A stretch of DNA of 11,137 bases from Gordonia sp. (in: high G+C Gram-positive bacteria) (GCA_030152405.1 JASLJL010000177.1:1-11137), one strand, 5' to 3'; shown: positions 1-7,383, counted from the first letter of the stretch. Program-made: numbers and translations. Notes: generated by a model not told the origin, from the letters alone.

Positions 1-1
1 C

Positions 2-163
2 CGCGACGCGCTCCGTCGCGAACGCCAGGAGTCGTTCGCCGACCGGTTCATCGAGCCGCTGCTCAGCGAAGCCCGTCGACTCGGCCTCGCACCCGACGAT
101 CTCGTCACACTCATCCACGACCGCGCACCCCGCACCTCGAACCTCGAAGGAGACCCGACATGA
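2..163 (+). CDS. GntR-family transcriptional regulator, C-terminal fragment (YtrA-like)
   Basis: This is the last 53 codons of a gene that begins left of the window, read in frame 2 and ending at TGA 161-163. The visible peptide has an amphipathic helical pattern (FADRFIEPLLSEARRLGL, then PDDLVTLIHDR), which resembles the C-terminal helices of YtrA-subfamily GntR repressors. The helix-turn-helix domain is not in the window. The stop overlaps the start of the ABC ATPase in an ATGA, so the genes are translationally coupled. In Gram-positive bacteria this gene order usually means an autoregulated cassette repressed by the GntR protein and induced by envelope or antibiotic stress. The family call rests on the tail sequence and the context. 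The stimulus is unknown. Confidence 0.75.
   Translation, partial: RDALRRERQESFADRFIEPLLSEARRLGLAPDDLVTLIHDRAPRTSNLEGDPT
147..152 (+). promoter_or_regulatory. Shine-Dalgarno for the ABC ATPase
   Basis: AAGGAG lies 7 bases before the ATG at 160, inside the last codons of the GntR gene. It fixes the ATPase start and fits coupled translation. Confidence 0.8.
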
Positions 164-1077
164 CGAACACACCGGCCGTCAGCGCACGCGGCCTTACCAA
201 ACGCTACGGCGACAACACCGTCCTCGACTCCGTCGACTTCGACATTCCCGTGAACACCATCTGCGGTCTCTTCGGTCGCAACGGCGCGGGCAAGACCACC
301 CTGATGTCGATCCTCACCGCGCAGAACTTCGCGACGTCCGGCGACGCTCGGATCTTCGGTCAGGCGCCGTACGAGAACAGTGACGCACTGTCGCGGATCT
401 GCTTCGTCCGCGAGAGCCAGAAGTATCCCGACGACGCACGTCCGTTCCACGCCTTCGCCGCGGCGCGCCTATTCTTCCCGAACTGGGACGACGACCTGGC
501 GAACCGGCTCATCGACGACTTCCGACTTCCGTGCAAGACCCGCATCAAGAAGCTGTCGCGCGGTCAGCTGTCCGCCGTCGGCGTCGTGATCGGCCTCGCC
601 TCGCGCGCCGAGGTGACGTTCTTCGACGAGCCGTACCTCGGACTCGACGCCGTCGCCCGACAGATCTTCTACGACCGTCTGCTCGCCGACTACGCCGAAC
701 ACCCGCGCACCGTCATCCTGTCGAGTCACCTGATCGACGAGATCTCCGATCTCATCGAGCGGGTCCTGGTGGTCGACGGCGGTCGCATCGTGCTCGACGA
801 GGACGCCGACGACCTCCGTGGACGAGCCGTCACGGTCATCGGTCCGGAGAGCGCGGTCGACGAGTTCGTCTCCGGCCGCGAAGAGCTCCACCGGGAACGC
901 CTCGGTTCCGTCGCGTCGTCGACGGTCCTCGGCTCGCTCGACGTCGCCGACCTGCGACGGATCGACGAACTGCATCTCACCACCGCACCGGTGTCCCTGC
1001 AAGAACTGATCGTCCGGTTCACACAGCATTCCGCCACCACCCACACACCCGAGACCTCGATCGGAGCACTCCGATGA
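160..1077 (+). CDS. ABC transporter ATP-binding protein, YtrB-like
   Basis: A 305-residue cytoplasmic ATPase that should power the six-helix permease encoded next. Visible motifs: Walker A GRNGAGKT (39-46), signature LSRGQ (132-136, Arg in place of the usual second Gly), Walker B VTFFDEP (152-158), D-loop LGLD (160-163) and switch His190 in ILSSH. The Q-loop region reads FVRESQ, with Gln87 the likely equivalent. About 85 residues follow the nucleotide-binding fold; such tails are common in YtrB/CcmA-type ATPases but are not conserved enough to assign a role. The start is supported by AAGGAG at 147-152 and the ATGA overlap with the GntR gene. It ends in an ATGA overlap with the permease. The substrate cannot be told from sequence; peptide or antibiotic export or stress sensing is inferred from the GntR partner. 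Confidence 0.93.
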   Translation: MTNTPAVSARGLTKRYGDNTVLDSVDFDIPVNTICGLFGRNGAGKTTLMSILTAQNFATSGDARIFGQAPYENSDALSRICFVRESQKYPDDARPFHAFAAARLFFPNWDDDLANRLIDDFRLPCKTRIKKLSRGQLSAVGVVIGLASRAEVTFFDEPYLGLDAVARQIFYDRLLADYAEHPRTVILSSHLIDEISDLIERVLVVDGGRIVLDEDADDLRGRAVTVIGPESAVDEFVSGREELHRERLGSVASSTVLGSLDVADLRRIDELHLTTAPVSLQELIVRFTQHSATTHTPETSIGALR

Positions 1078-1793
1078 CCGCCATGAGCCCCACGCTTCGC
1101 ACCGGCAAGGTGATCCGCATGCAACTGCTCAACAAGCAGACGTTCGTGTGGATGCCACTGCTCATCCTCGGCAGTTCGTTCGTGATCACGATGCTGATCT
1201 ACGGCGTGATCACGTTCTCCGTCAGTGACCGGAGCGAACCTCTCTACGGCGGAGGCTCGCAGGCGCCGCTCTGGTACTTCCTGGTGGTCGGCATCCAGGC
1301 GCTGTCGTTCACCTTCCCGTTCTCCCAGGCGCTGAGCATCACCCGCCGTGAGTTCTTCCTCGGCACGTTCGCCACCGCGATCGCATCGTCTCTGACGCTG
1401 GCCGTCACGTTCCTCATCGGCGGCGGGATCGAGCGCGCCACCGACGGCTGGGGATTCAACGCCTACTTCTTCTACCTACCGTGGATCTGGGACCAGGGCC
1501 CGATCGGCGCCCTCGTCCTCTACTTCATGATCGCGATGTTCGCGTTCAGCATCGGATTCTGGGCGTCGACGCTGTACAAGCGTTTCGGACTGGCATGGCT
1601 CATCGCGACCGGCGTCGGCATCGCCGCGATCCTGATCGGCACCGCCCTCGTGATCAGTTTCGTCGACCAGTGGCCCGCCGTCGGACGATGGCTGGGCGGG
1701 CTGCGCCCGTTCGAGGTCGCGGGCCTCGCGCTGGCCGTGGACGCCGTCCTCGCCGGATTGTCGTACCTGACCATCCGACGCGCGATTCCCTGA
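1074..1793 (+). CDS. ABC transporter permease, six predicted membrane helices
   Basis: A 239-residue integral membrane protein, the likely partner of the ATPase just upstream. Hydrophobic stretches lie at about 25-48, 66-83, 96-117, 142-163, 172-196 and 213-232, giving six helices and no soluble domain. The basic N-terminus (GKVIRMQLLNK) should be cytoplasmic. The ATG at 1074 overlaps the ATPase stop (ATGA) and has GGAG at 1063-1066, 7 bases upstream; the in-frame ATG at 1083 is a weaker alternative. The same frame stays open back to 531, but that part is a shadow of the ATPase gene. The fold resembles ABC-2-type permeases. The substrate is not known. The stop lies 3 bases before the inverted-repeat element at 1797. 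Confidence 0.88.
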   Translation: MTAMSPTLRTGKVIRMQLLNKQTFVWMPLLILGSSFVITMLIYGVITFSVSDRSEPLYGGGSQAPLWYFLVVGIQALSFTFPFSQALSITRREFFLGTFATAIASSLTLAVTFLIGGGIERATDGWGFNAYFFYLPWIWDQGPIGALVLYFMIAMFAFSIGFWASTLYKRFGLAWLIATGVGIAAILIGTALVISFVDQWPAVGRWLGGLRPFEVAGLALAVDAVLAGLSYLTIRRAIP

Positions 1794-1796
1794 TCT

Positions 1797-1870
1797 CGTG
1801 AAACCAGCACCTGATCGGCCATGGTTCGGCGAAACGGCCCGAATCTCCGTCGACGCGTGCTGGTTTCACG
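1797..1870. repeat. 74-base near-palindrome between convergent genes
   Basis: Perfect 14-base arms, CGTGAAACCAGCAC at 1797-1810 and its reverse complement at 1857-1870, enclose a 46-base spacer. The spacer can also fold: GATCGGCC faces GGCCCGAATC with bulges, and TTC-GGC-GAA forms a small apical hairpin. It fills the gap between the permease stop (1791-1793) and the transporter gene on the other strand, whose stop codon (1866-1868) lies inside the right arm. The position fits a bidirectional terminator. There is no T-tract, as is often so in actinobacteria. The long perfect arms also fit a dispersed repetitive palindrome or a small non-autonomous element. The repeat is seen directly; its function is inferred. 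Confidence 0.8.
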
Positions 1871-2615
1871 ACGAGACCGCCAGCCAGACCGCGAGGCCCA
1901 GTCCGGCGACACCGATCGTGATGCGGAGTGGGGTCACCGGCAGTCTGTCGACGACGGGCGGCCCGGCCCAGCCGCCCGCGAGGCAGCCGATGCCCATCGC
2001 TACGGCGGCCGCCCACTGAACCGGACCGAAGACGATGAACCCGACCGCCGCGACCGCGTTGGCGACGCCGAGCAGCGCGGACTTGTAGATCATCGCGCGA
2101 GGCAGCGGGAGGGAGGTCACGAGCATCGCCAGGGCGACGAAGGCCACGCCCGCCCCCGCCCCGAAGTACCCGCCGTACACCGAGACCACGAAGACGCCGA
2201 TCAGCCACACAACGGGCCGATCGGCGTCGCTCGTTATCCACACGCGAAGCCGCGGTTGCACCAGGAGTGCGATCGACGCGAGCGCGACGAGATACGGCAC
2301 GATCAACGCGAACACCGTGTCGGGCGCGACGAGAAGCAGAACCGCGCCGACCACGCCGCCGGCGAGCGCCGACAGACTGCTGGTGGCGAGTGCCCGGCGA
2401 CCGACATGATCGACGAGTTCACGCCCTGACTTCGCGAAGCTCCCGACGCCGACGGCCACGAGCGCCACCGTGTTGGTGACGTTCGCGGCCAGTGGAGTGA
2501 GCCCGACGAGCAGAAGCGCCGGATAACTGATGATCGACGCCAGGCCCGTCACGTAGCCGACGAGCCCGGCGGCGAAGCCCGCTCCGACGAGGAGCACCAG
2601 GTCGGCGGGCGTCAT
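1866..2615 (-). CDS. TauE/SafE-family (sulfite exporter-like) membrane transporter
   Basis: A 249-residue, almost wholly hydrophobic protein, the usual length for the family, with about eight membrane helices in two halves. The first half carries GLVGYVTGLASIISYPALLL followed by PLAANVTNTVALV. The second carries the matching VYGGYFGAGAGV. This internal duplication and the AN-T-NT motif are typical of TauE/SafE (PF01925). Family members have been linked to export or uptake of sulfite, sulfoacetate and other small organosulfur anions; the substrate here is not determined. The ATG at 2615 is 3 bases after the purH stop, with no clear Shine-Dalgarno, so translation probably depends on ribosomes finishing purH. 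A link with purine synthesis is not expected, so co-transcription may be incidental. The stop lies within the inverted repeat. Confidence 0.88.
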   Translation of the reverse strand: MTPADLVLLVGAGFAAGLVGYVTGLASIISYPALLLVGLTPLAANVTNTVALVAVGVGSFAKSGRELVDHVGRRALATSSLSALAGGVVGAVLLLVAPDTVFALIVPYLVALASIALLVQPRLRVWITSDADRPVVWLIGVFVVSVYGGYFGAGAGVAFVALAMLVTSLPLPRAMIYKSALLGVANAVAAVGFIVFGPVQWAAAVAMGIGCLAGGWAGPPVVDRLPVTPLRITIGVAGLGLAVWLAVSS

Positions 2616-2618
2616 CGA

Positions 2619-4184
2619 TCAGTGAGCGAAGTGACGCGATCCGGTGAGGTACATGGTGACGCCCGCCGCCTTCGCGGCCACGATGACCTCGTTGTCGCGG
2701 ATCGACCCGCCGGGCTGGACGACCGCCCGGACGCCTGCGTCGAGCAGCACCTGGAGGCCGTCGGGGAACGGGAAGAAGGCGTCGGACGCGCCGACGGAGC
2801 CCTTCGCACGGTCGCCCGCGCGGTTGACGGCCAGATGCGCCGAGTCGACGCGGTTGACCTGGCCCATGCCGACGCCGACCGATGCACCGTCGGCGGCGAG
2901 CAGGATCGCGTTCGACTTGACCGCACGGCAGGCGCGCCACGCGAACACCAGGTCGGCGAGGGTCTGCTCGTCTGCGGCGTCGCCTGCGGCGAGGGTCCAG
3001 TTGGCCGGGTCGTCGCCCTCGGCGTCGATGACGTCGCGCTGCTGCAGGAGGATTCCACCGGACACCGGCCGGATCTCGGCGGTCTTCTCGCTCGGCGCCT
3101 CCGCGACGAGGATGCGGACGTTCTTCTTCCGCGACAGCACGTCCACGGCGCCGTCCGCGTACGACGGCGCGATGATCACCTCGGTGAAGATGTCGGCCAC
3201 CTGCTCGGCCATCTCGACGCTGACCTCGCGATTCGCCGCGATCACGCCGCCGTACGCGCTGACCGGATCGCACGCGTGTGCGCGACGGTGCGCCTCGGCG
3301 ATGTCGGCGCCCACCGCGATGCCGCACGGGTTGGCGTGCTTGATGATCGCCACCGCGGGCTCGGCATGGTCGTAGGCGGCGCGCCACGCGGCGTCACCGT
3401 CGGTGAAGTTGTTGAACGACATCGCCTTGCCGTGCAGCTGCTCGGCCTGCGCCAGTCCGGCCGGACCGTTGGTCGAGGTGTAGAGGGCAGCGGCCTGGTG
3501 GGGGTTCTCGCCGTAGCGGAGCACGTCGGCCCGCTCCCACGTGGCGCCCGCCCACACCGGGAAGTCGGAGTCCGCATCGGGAGCGACCACGCTGCTCATC
3601 CACGAGGCGACGGCCACGTCGTAGTCGGCGGTGTGGCGGAACGCCTTGGCTGCGAGACCCTTGCGCTCGGCGAGCGTGAAACCGCCGGCGGCGACCGCCT
3701 CGGTCACCTTCGCGTAGTCGGACGGGTCGACCACGACACCGACCGACGGATGATTCTTCGCCGCCGCACGCACCATCGACGGACCGCCGATGTCGATCTG
3801 CTCCACGCACTCGTCGGGCGTCGCGCCCGAGGCGACGGTCTCGGTGAACGGGTACAGGTTCACCACGACCAGCTCGAACGGCGCGATCCCGAGCTCGTCG
3901 AGTTGACGCAGGTGATCGTCCTTGCGGGTGTCGGCGAGCACGCCGGCGTGCACACGCGGGTGCAGCGTCTTGACGCGACCTTCGAGGCACTCGGGGAAGC
4001 CGGTGAGTTCGCTGACCTCGATGACCGGAACGCCTGCGCCGGCGATCGTCTTCGCGGTGGAGCCGGTCGACACGATCTCGACGCCTGCCGCATGCAGCGC
4101 GGTGGCGAGCTCGGTCAGTCCGGTCTTGTCGTAGACGCTGACCAGGGCGCGCCGCACGGCGCGGCGATCTGCAGTTGCGTTCAC
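2619..4184 (-). CDS. purH: Bifunctional AICAR formyltransferase / IMP cyclohydrolase
   Basis: PurH does the last two steps of de novo purine synthesis: it formylates AICAR with 10-formyl-THF, then closes the ring to IMP. At 521 residues it has the normal family length. The N-terminal MGS-like cyclohydrolase domain (about 1-200) shows YDKTG (18-22), STGST (39-43), [14 protein letters not shown] (68-81), NLYPF and [15 protein letters not shown]. The C-terminal transferase domain shows [20 protein letters not shown], the catalytic Lys282-His283 in [27 protein letters not shown] and [10 protein letters not shown], and ends in GSRHFAH. The start is GTG at 4184, which overlaps the purN stop as GTGA; AAAGG lies about 10 bases upstream. 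The frame stays open far upstream inside purN, but homologues begin near this GTG. Confidence 0.97.
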   Translation of the reverse strand: MNATADRRAVRRALVSVYDKTGLTELATALHAAGVEIVSTGSTAKTIAGAGVPVIEVSELTGFPECLEGRVKTLHPRVHAGVLADTRKDDHLRQLDELGIAPFELVVVNLYPFTETVASGATPDECVEQIDIGGPSMVRAAAKNHPSVGVVVDPSDYAKVTEAVAAGGFTLAERKGLAAKAFRHTADYDVAVASWMSSVVAPDADSDFPVWAGATWERADVLRYGENPHQAAALYTSTNGPAGLAQAEQLHGKAMSFNNFTDGDAAWRAAYDHAEPAVAIIKHANPCGIAVGADIAEAHRRAHACDPVSAYGGVIAANREVSVEMAEQVADIFTEVIIAPSYADGAVDVLSRKKNVRILVAEAPSEKTAEIRPVSGGILLQQRDVIDAEGDDPANWTLAAGDAADEQTLADLVFAWRACRAVKSNAILLAADGASVGVGMGQVNRVDSAHLAVNRAGDRAKGSVGASDAFFPFPDGLQVLLDAGVRAVVQPGGSIRDNEVIVAAKAAGVTMYLTGSRHFAH

Positions 4185-4813
4185 TTGAGGTGTGCCTTTC
4201 GTCCATCGGTGACAACGCCACGGGCGGCGAGCGCGTCCACCACTTCTGGCAGGAGAGCGCGCTCGACGATCTTGATGCGTTCGTGCAGGGTGGCCTCGGT
4301 GTCGTCGGGAGTGATCTCGACGGTCCGTTGAGCCAGGATCGGGCCGGTGTCCACTCCGTCGTCGACGAGGTGAACGGTGGTCCCGGTGATTTTGACGCCG
4401 TACGCGAGCGCGTCGGCGACACCGTGCGCGCCGGGGAAGGCGGGCAGCAGGGCTGGATGCGAATTGACGATCGTTCCACCGAAACGGCCGAGGAACGCGG
4501 CGCCGAGGATCTTCATGAACCCCGCGGTGACGACCCATTCCGGGCCGAAGGCGCCGACGGCGTCGGCGAGCGCTTCGTCCCACGCCGCCCGGTCCGGGTG
4601 ATCTTTGAGCACGCACTGCACGACGGGGATGCCCGCGTTCTCGGCGATGCCGACGGCGGCGCACGGCCGGTCGACGACGGCGCCGACCACGGTGAACGCG
4701 GCATCGGGGCGCATCGAGTGCTCGATGATCGAGGCGAACAGCGATCCGGTTCCGGATGCGAGGACCACGACGGGCGCCGGGTCGGTGCGCGGTGAGTCCT
4801 GGAGGCCTGTCAC
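4181..4813 (-). CDS. purN: Phosphoribosylglycinamide (GAR) formyltransferase
   Basis: PurN transfers a formyl group from 10-formyl-THF to GAR, the third step of purine synthesis, in the cytoplasm. The 210-residue protein has the phosphate-binding loop ASGTGSLF (19-26) and the catalytic triad Asn117, His119 (in [12 protein letters not shown]) and Asp155 (in DDGVDTGPI). These are each shifted by exactly 11 from E. coli Asn106, His108 and Asp144, as expected for the longer N-terminus. The start is GTG at 4813; no ATG lies near, and no Shine-Dalgarno precedes it. A -10-like TAAACT ends 7 bases before the GTG, suggesting a leaderless mRNA. The stop overlaps the purH GTG, so both formyl-transfer enzymes are made together. 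The order PerM-PurN-PurH matches M. tuberculosis Rv0955-Rv0957. Confidence 0.96.
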   Translation of the reverse strand: MTGLQDSPRTDPAPVVVLASGTGSLFASIIEHSMRPDAAFTVVGAVVDRPCAAVGIAENAGIPVVQCVLKDHPDRAAWDEALADAVGAFGPEWVVTAGFMKILGAAFLGRFGGTIVNSHPALLPAFPGAHGVADALAYGVKITGTTVHLVDDGVDTGPILAQRTVEITPDDTEATLHERIKIVERALLPEVVDALAARGVVTDGRKAHLK

Positions 4814-4826
4814 AGAGACGAGTTTA
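4814..4826 (-). promoter_or_regulatory. Predicted leaderless promoter of purN-purH
   Basis: On the minus strand TAAACT (+ strand 4826 down to 4821) matches the actinobacterial -10 consensus TANNNT. Its last base is 7 bases before the purN GTG, so a normal initiation distance would place the first transcribed base at or next to the start codon. No Shine-Dalgarno is present, which agrees. No good -35 is visible at 17-18 bases; GACGAC is the closest. The site lies in the 117-base gap after the perM stop, in which I see nothing else. Confidence 0.55.
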
Positions 4827-4930
4827 GGGCGTGTCGCAGGCCACGTCGTCTGCCGCCCCGGATCCGCCGTCGTCGTACTGCAGTCCGGGCGCCGTCGTGG
4901 GGCGATCCGAGGCCACAGACCCGCCCCCGG

Positions 4931-6361
4931 TCAACGCTCCCGCGAGCCGTCGCCCGTCGCCGGTTCCGCATCGGAGGCGGGCGTCGTCTCCTCGCGGTGG
5001 GAGGTGTCGTCGTCAGAATCAGCGGCGTCGGAATCAGCGGCGACGTCATCCGCCGAGTCGTCGTCGAGCGGCTCGCCGTCAGGTGAGGTGTCGCCGGCAC
5101 CGGTGGCGGCAGTCGTCTCGGGGAGGTCGAACCAGTCGTCGAGGTCGTCTCCGACCGACTCCGCGGCCAGGCGACGGCCGCCGAGCCCGCCGTCGGCGGC
5201 CCAGAGCACGCCGACGACCAACGCTCCCCCGAGCGCGAGCCACGCGAAGGTGAAGACGCCGGTGGTCGGCACGTTCACACCCGTGTGGCCCAATTCGCCG
5301 AGCTGTCCGCCCGACAACCAGGCGACGACCACCATGAGGGCTGCGGCCAGCGCCGCCCCGATCGCGACTGCCCGGAGGTGCCGCAGCGGTTCGTCGCTTC
5401 GGCAGAACCAGCCCAGTGCGAGTCCGGCGGCGAGCGGGATGAGGAACACCAGGCCGCCGATCGCGCCGGCGCTCGTCTCCGGAAGCACCGCGGTCGCGGG
5501 GAGCGGCGGAACCGCGCCACGCGAGACGTCGAACGCGTCGAGCACGGTGGTGCCGACCTGGGCGCTCGCCCCAGTGCTGATCGCCGTGGCGCCGACGATC
5601 AGATTGGGCAGGTACAGGATCGACAGGCCGGTGATTCCGAGGTATCCGTCGAACGTGTTCCCGTCGTTGATCATCGCGCCCGCCGTGCCCCAGTGGACGA
5701 TGAGCGAGCCGAACACGATCACCGCGCCGCCCGCGATGAGCAGACCGAACGCGATGAGTCCGCCTCGGGCGCCCACGCGTTCGGTCGCCGGAACCGCGAA
5801 CTCGGCGAGAATCGGCTTCACGCTCGGTATCGCGACGCCGATGAGGGTGGCCGCACCCTGGACTCCGATCGTGCAGCCGAACGCGAGGAGCGAGTTCGGC
5901 TGGCCGATCGGGGTGACCGCCGATCCGTCGGCGACGACGGCCAACGACAGCGCCGTGACGAGCATCGATCCGCCGATCGCCGCACCGACGATGCCGATGA
6001 GGTCAGGAAGTTCCCGTGCGGTCGACGCCCCCTCGGCGACGACGGCCACGGTTCCCGCCGCGACGAGGAGGGTCGGCAGGAGCGGCAGGACGCCGAGGGT
6101 GACGCCCCCGATCGTGATCGGCACCTGGTTCACCGCGAGCCAGCCCGCGGCGGTCGCCGAGCCGATGCCCGACAGACCGTCGCCCGCGTGCAGTCGGACG
6201 ATCCCGAGGATCACCGCGATCACGATCACGGAGAGCATCGGCGCCATCAGTGCGACCTTCACGAGGTCCCAGGTGGCGGCCTTCCGCGGGGTCGTGTCGG
6301 CGCGACGAGTCAGCCGCACCTGCCTGAGGCGTGCGGCGAGGGAGTTCGACGTCGGACTCAC
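4931..6361 (-). CDS. perM: PerM-like (DUF6350) multi-pass membrane protein
   Basis: A 476-residue inner-membrane protein with about ten hydrophobic segments between residues 33 and 400, then a hydrophilic tail (402-476) with 26 Asp/Glu against 3 Arg. The actinobacterial DUF6350 family includes M. tuberculosis PerM (Rv0955), which is required for persistence and has been tied to cell division through FtsB. It is unrelated to E. coli PerM. The assignment rests on topology and on the gene order 34 kDa homologue-perM-purN-purH; I recognise no catalytic motif. The start is GTG at 6361, 22 bases after the stop of the upstream gene, with no strong ribosome site, so coupling to that gene is likely. 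The tail holds a 12-base repeat (5016-5027 and 5031-5042) that encodes Asp/Ser/Ala runs. The role in this organism is inferred. Confidence 0.8.
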   Translation of the reverse strand: MSPTSNSLAARLRQVRLTRRADTTPRKAATWDLVKVALMAPMLSVIVIAVILGIVRLHAGDGLSGIGSATAAGWLAVNQVPITIGGVTLGVLPLLPTLLVAAGTVAVVAEGASTARELPDLIGIVGAAIGGSMLVTALSLAVVADGSAVTPIGQPNSLLAFGCTIGVQGAATLIGVAIPSVKPILAEFAVPATERVGARGGLIAFGLLIAGGAVIVFGSLIVHWGTAGAMINDGNTFDGYLGITGLSILYLPNLIVGATAISTGASAQVGTTVLDAFDVSRGAVPPLPATAVLPETSAGAIGGLVFLIPLAAGLALGWFCRSDEPLRHLRAVAIGAALAAALMVVVAWLSGGQLGELGHTGVNVPTTGVFTFAWLALGGALVVGVLWAADGGLGGRRLAAESVGDDLDDWFDLPETTAATGAGDTSPDGEPLDDDSADDVAADSDAADSDDDTSHREETTPASDAEPATGDGSRER

Positions 6362-6383
6362 GTGGTCGCGGTGACCGTGGGTG

Positions 6384-7376
6384 CTACTGCTGCTCGGACT
6401 GCGGGGACGCGGCGCCCGGGTCCGTGGTGGGCTTCACGAACGCGGTGGTCTGGTTTCCGTCCCCCGCGGGCTGGCCGTACGAGCCGGCGGACGGCTGGCC
6501 GGACGGGATCGCCTGGGTTGCCGGGGTGTACGCCTGAGCTTCGGGCTGCGCCTGCGAAGCCTGCTGGCCGTATCCGTAGCCGTACCCTGCCGCCTGCTGC
6601 GGCTGTGCCGACTGCGGAGCCTGAGCCGACTGCGGAGCCTGGGCCGCCTGCTGGCTCGCGTAGGCGTCAGTTGCCGCCGGGGCCGCCGCGTAGCCGACCG
6701 AGACGGCGGACGCCTCGGCGGCGGGAGCGAGCTTGATCTGGCCGCCCTCGACCAGCAGCCACACCACGCCTGCGATTGCGGCGAGGATCGACGTGATCAG
6801 CAGCACGATGGCTCCGGCGCCGTTCGACGCCGACTTGCCGAGGTCCGACCCGGCGAACAGGAAGACGGTCGCGAACGCGGAGACCACGGTGAGCGACAGG
6901 ACTGAGCCCACGACCCACTTCTCGACGCCCAGCGCGAACGTCGACAGTGCGACGAGGCCGGCGACGGCGAGAAGCGCCCACGGCACGCCGTAACCCGTTT
7001 CGAAGACCTTCGCCGAACCGCCCGAGTACTCCGTGTCGAACGAGTAGCCGGCGAGGAAACCGCAGAACAGCGTGATCACACCGAGCGCGCCGACGACGGC
7101 GGCGAGAATGGTCGGCGTGTTGGCGGGCAGCCCCTGGCTCGCTGGCGCCGGAGCGCCGTAGCCGTACTGCGCCTGCTGCTGCTGACCGTACTGCTCCTGG
7201 GCGTACCCGGCCTGCTGGCCGTACTGATCCTGACCGTACGCACCGTGCTGGCCGTACTGCGCCTGCTGACCGTACTGGCCCTGTGAGGCGTCGTAGCCCT
7301 GCTGGCCGTACTGCTGGTTCTGTGCTCCCTGCGGATCCTGGCCGTAGCCGTAACCACCGGACTGCGGGTAGGTCAT
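6384..7376 (-). CDS. 34 kDa antigen-like (Rv0954-type) membrane protein with Gln/Tyr/Gly-rich tails
   Basis: A 330-residue protein in three parts. Residues 1-82 are a low-complexity region of QYGQQ/GYGQ-type repeats with 26 Gln, 13 Tyr and no Lys or Arg. Residues 88-209 hold four membrane helices (about 88-110, 132-151, 153-175, 187-209). Residues 213-330 are a Gln/Ala/Pro-rich tail with a duplicated APQSAQ unit and GYGYGYGQQ. Four helices place both tails on the same side, probably the cytoplasm. The layout and the position before perM match mycobacterial Rv0954 (34 kDa antigenic protein homologue), which has been reported as part of the division complex. The ATG at 7376 has GAGGAG 7 bases upstream; the in-frame ATG at 7409 would add an Arg-rich stretch and has weaker support. 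The biochemical activity is unknown. Confidence 0.8.
   Translation of the reverse strand: MTYPQSGGYGYGQDPQGAQNQQYGQQGYDASQGQYGQQAQYGQHGAYGQDQYGQQAGYAQEQYGQQQQAQYGYGAPAPASQGLPANTPTILAAVVGALGVITLFCGFLAGYSFDTEYSGGSAKVFETGYGVPWALLAVAGLVALSTFALGVEKWVVGSVLSLTVVSAFATVFLFAGSDLGKSASNGAGAIVLLITSILAAIAGVVWLLVEGGQIKLAPAAEASAVSVGYAAAPAATDAYASQQAAQAPQSAQAPQSAQPQQAAGYGYGYGQQASQAQPEAQAYTPATQAIPSGQPSAGSYGQPAGDGNQTTAFVKPTTDPGAASPQSEQQ
6607..6642 (-). repeat. Two 18-base tandem units in the C-terminal tail
   Basis: Two adjacent copies, 6607-6624 and 6625-6642, match at 17 of 18 bases and encode the repeated APQSAQ of the Gln/Ala-rich tail. They could change number by replication slippage without breaking the frame. 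Confidence 0.75.
7131..7376 (-). repeat. Imperfect coding repeats for the QYGQQ low-complexity region
   Basis: On the + strand variants of CTGGCCGTACTG and CTGACCGTACTG recur at short multiples of three bases, densest at about 7150-7320. On the minus strand they encode QYGQ and its variants. The units differ at synonymous sites and spacing, so this is an old, drifting coding repeat and not a recent expansion. Confidence 0.8.
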
Positions 7377-7383
7377 CGTGTTG

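Noticed and set aside
531..1073. N-terminal extension of the permease frame
   Set aside because: It lies inside the ATPase gene in another frame and is Arg-rich. The ATG at 1074 has a ribosome site and the ATGA overlap.
1798..2429. Small + strand frames starting in the inverted repeat
   Set aside because: They run antisense to the TauE/SafE gene, have no ribosome site, and have no domain.
2622..4331. Long + strand open frame (569 codons) opposite purH
   Set aside because: It is antisense to a certain purH. Its product is Arg/Asp/His-rich with no recognisable domain, as expected for a shadow frame in GC-rich DNA.
4185..4664. N-terminal extension of purH
   Set aside because: It overlaps purN in another frame; PurH homologues begin close to the GTG at 4184, which gives the normal length.
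4814..4930. Riboswitch or attenuator before purN
   Set aside because: The predicted transcription start is at the GTG, and I see no purine-aptamer core or stable terminator hairpin in this 117-base gap.
4605..6736. Long + strand open frames opposite perM and the 34 kDa-like gene
   Set aside because: They mirror the codon bias of the minus-strand genes and contain Ser/Ala/Pro- or Arg-rich text with no domain.
7140..7340. Short regular repeats suggesting a CRISPR or minisatellite
   Set aside because: Units are degenerate, of variable spacing, always in multiples of three, and encode QYGQ repeats; there are no unique spacers.
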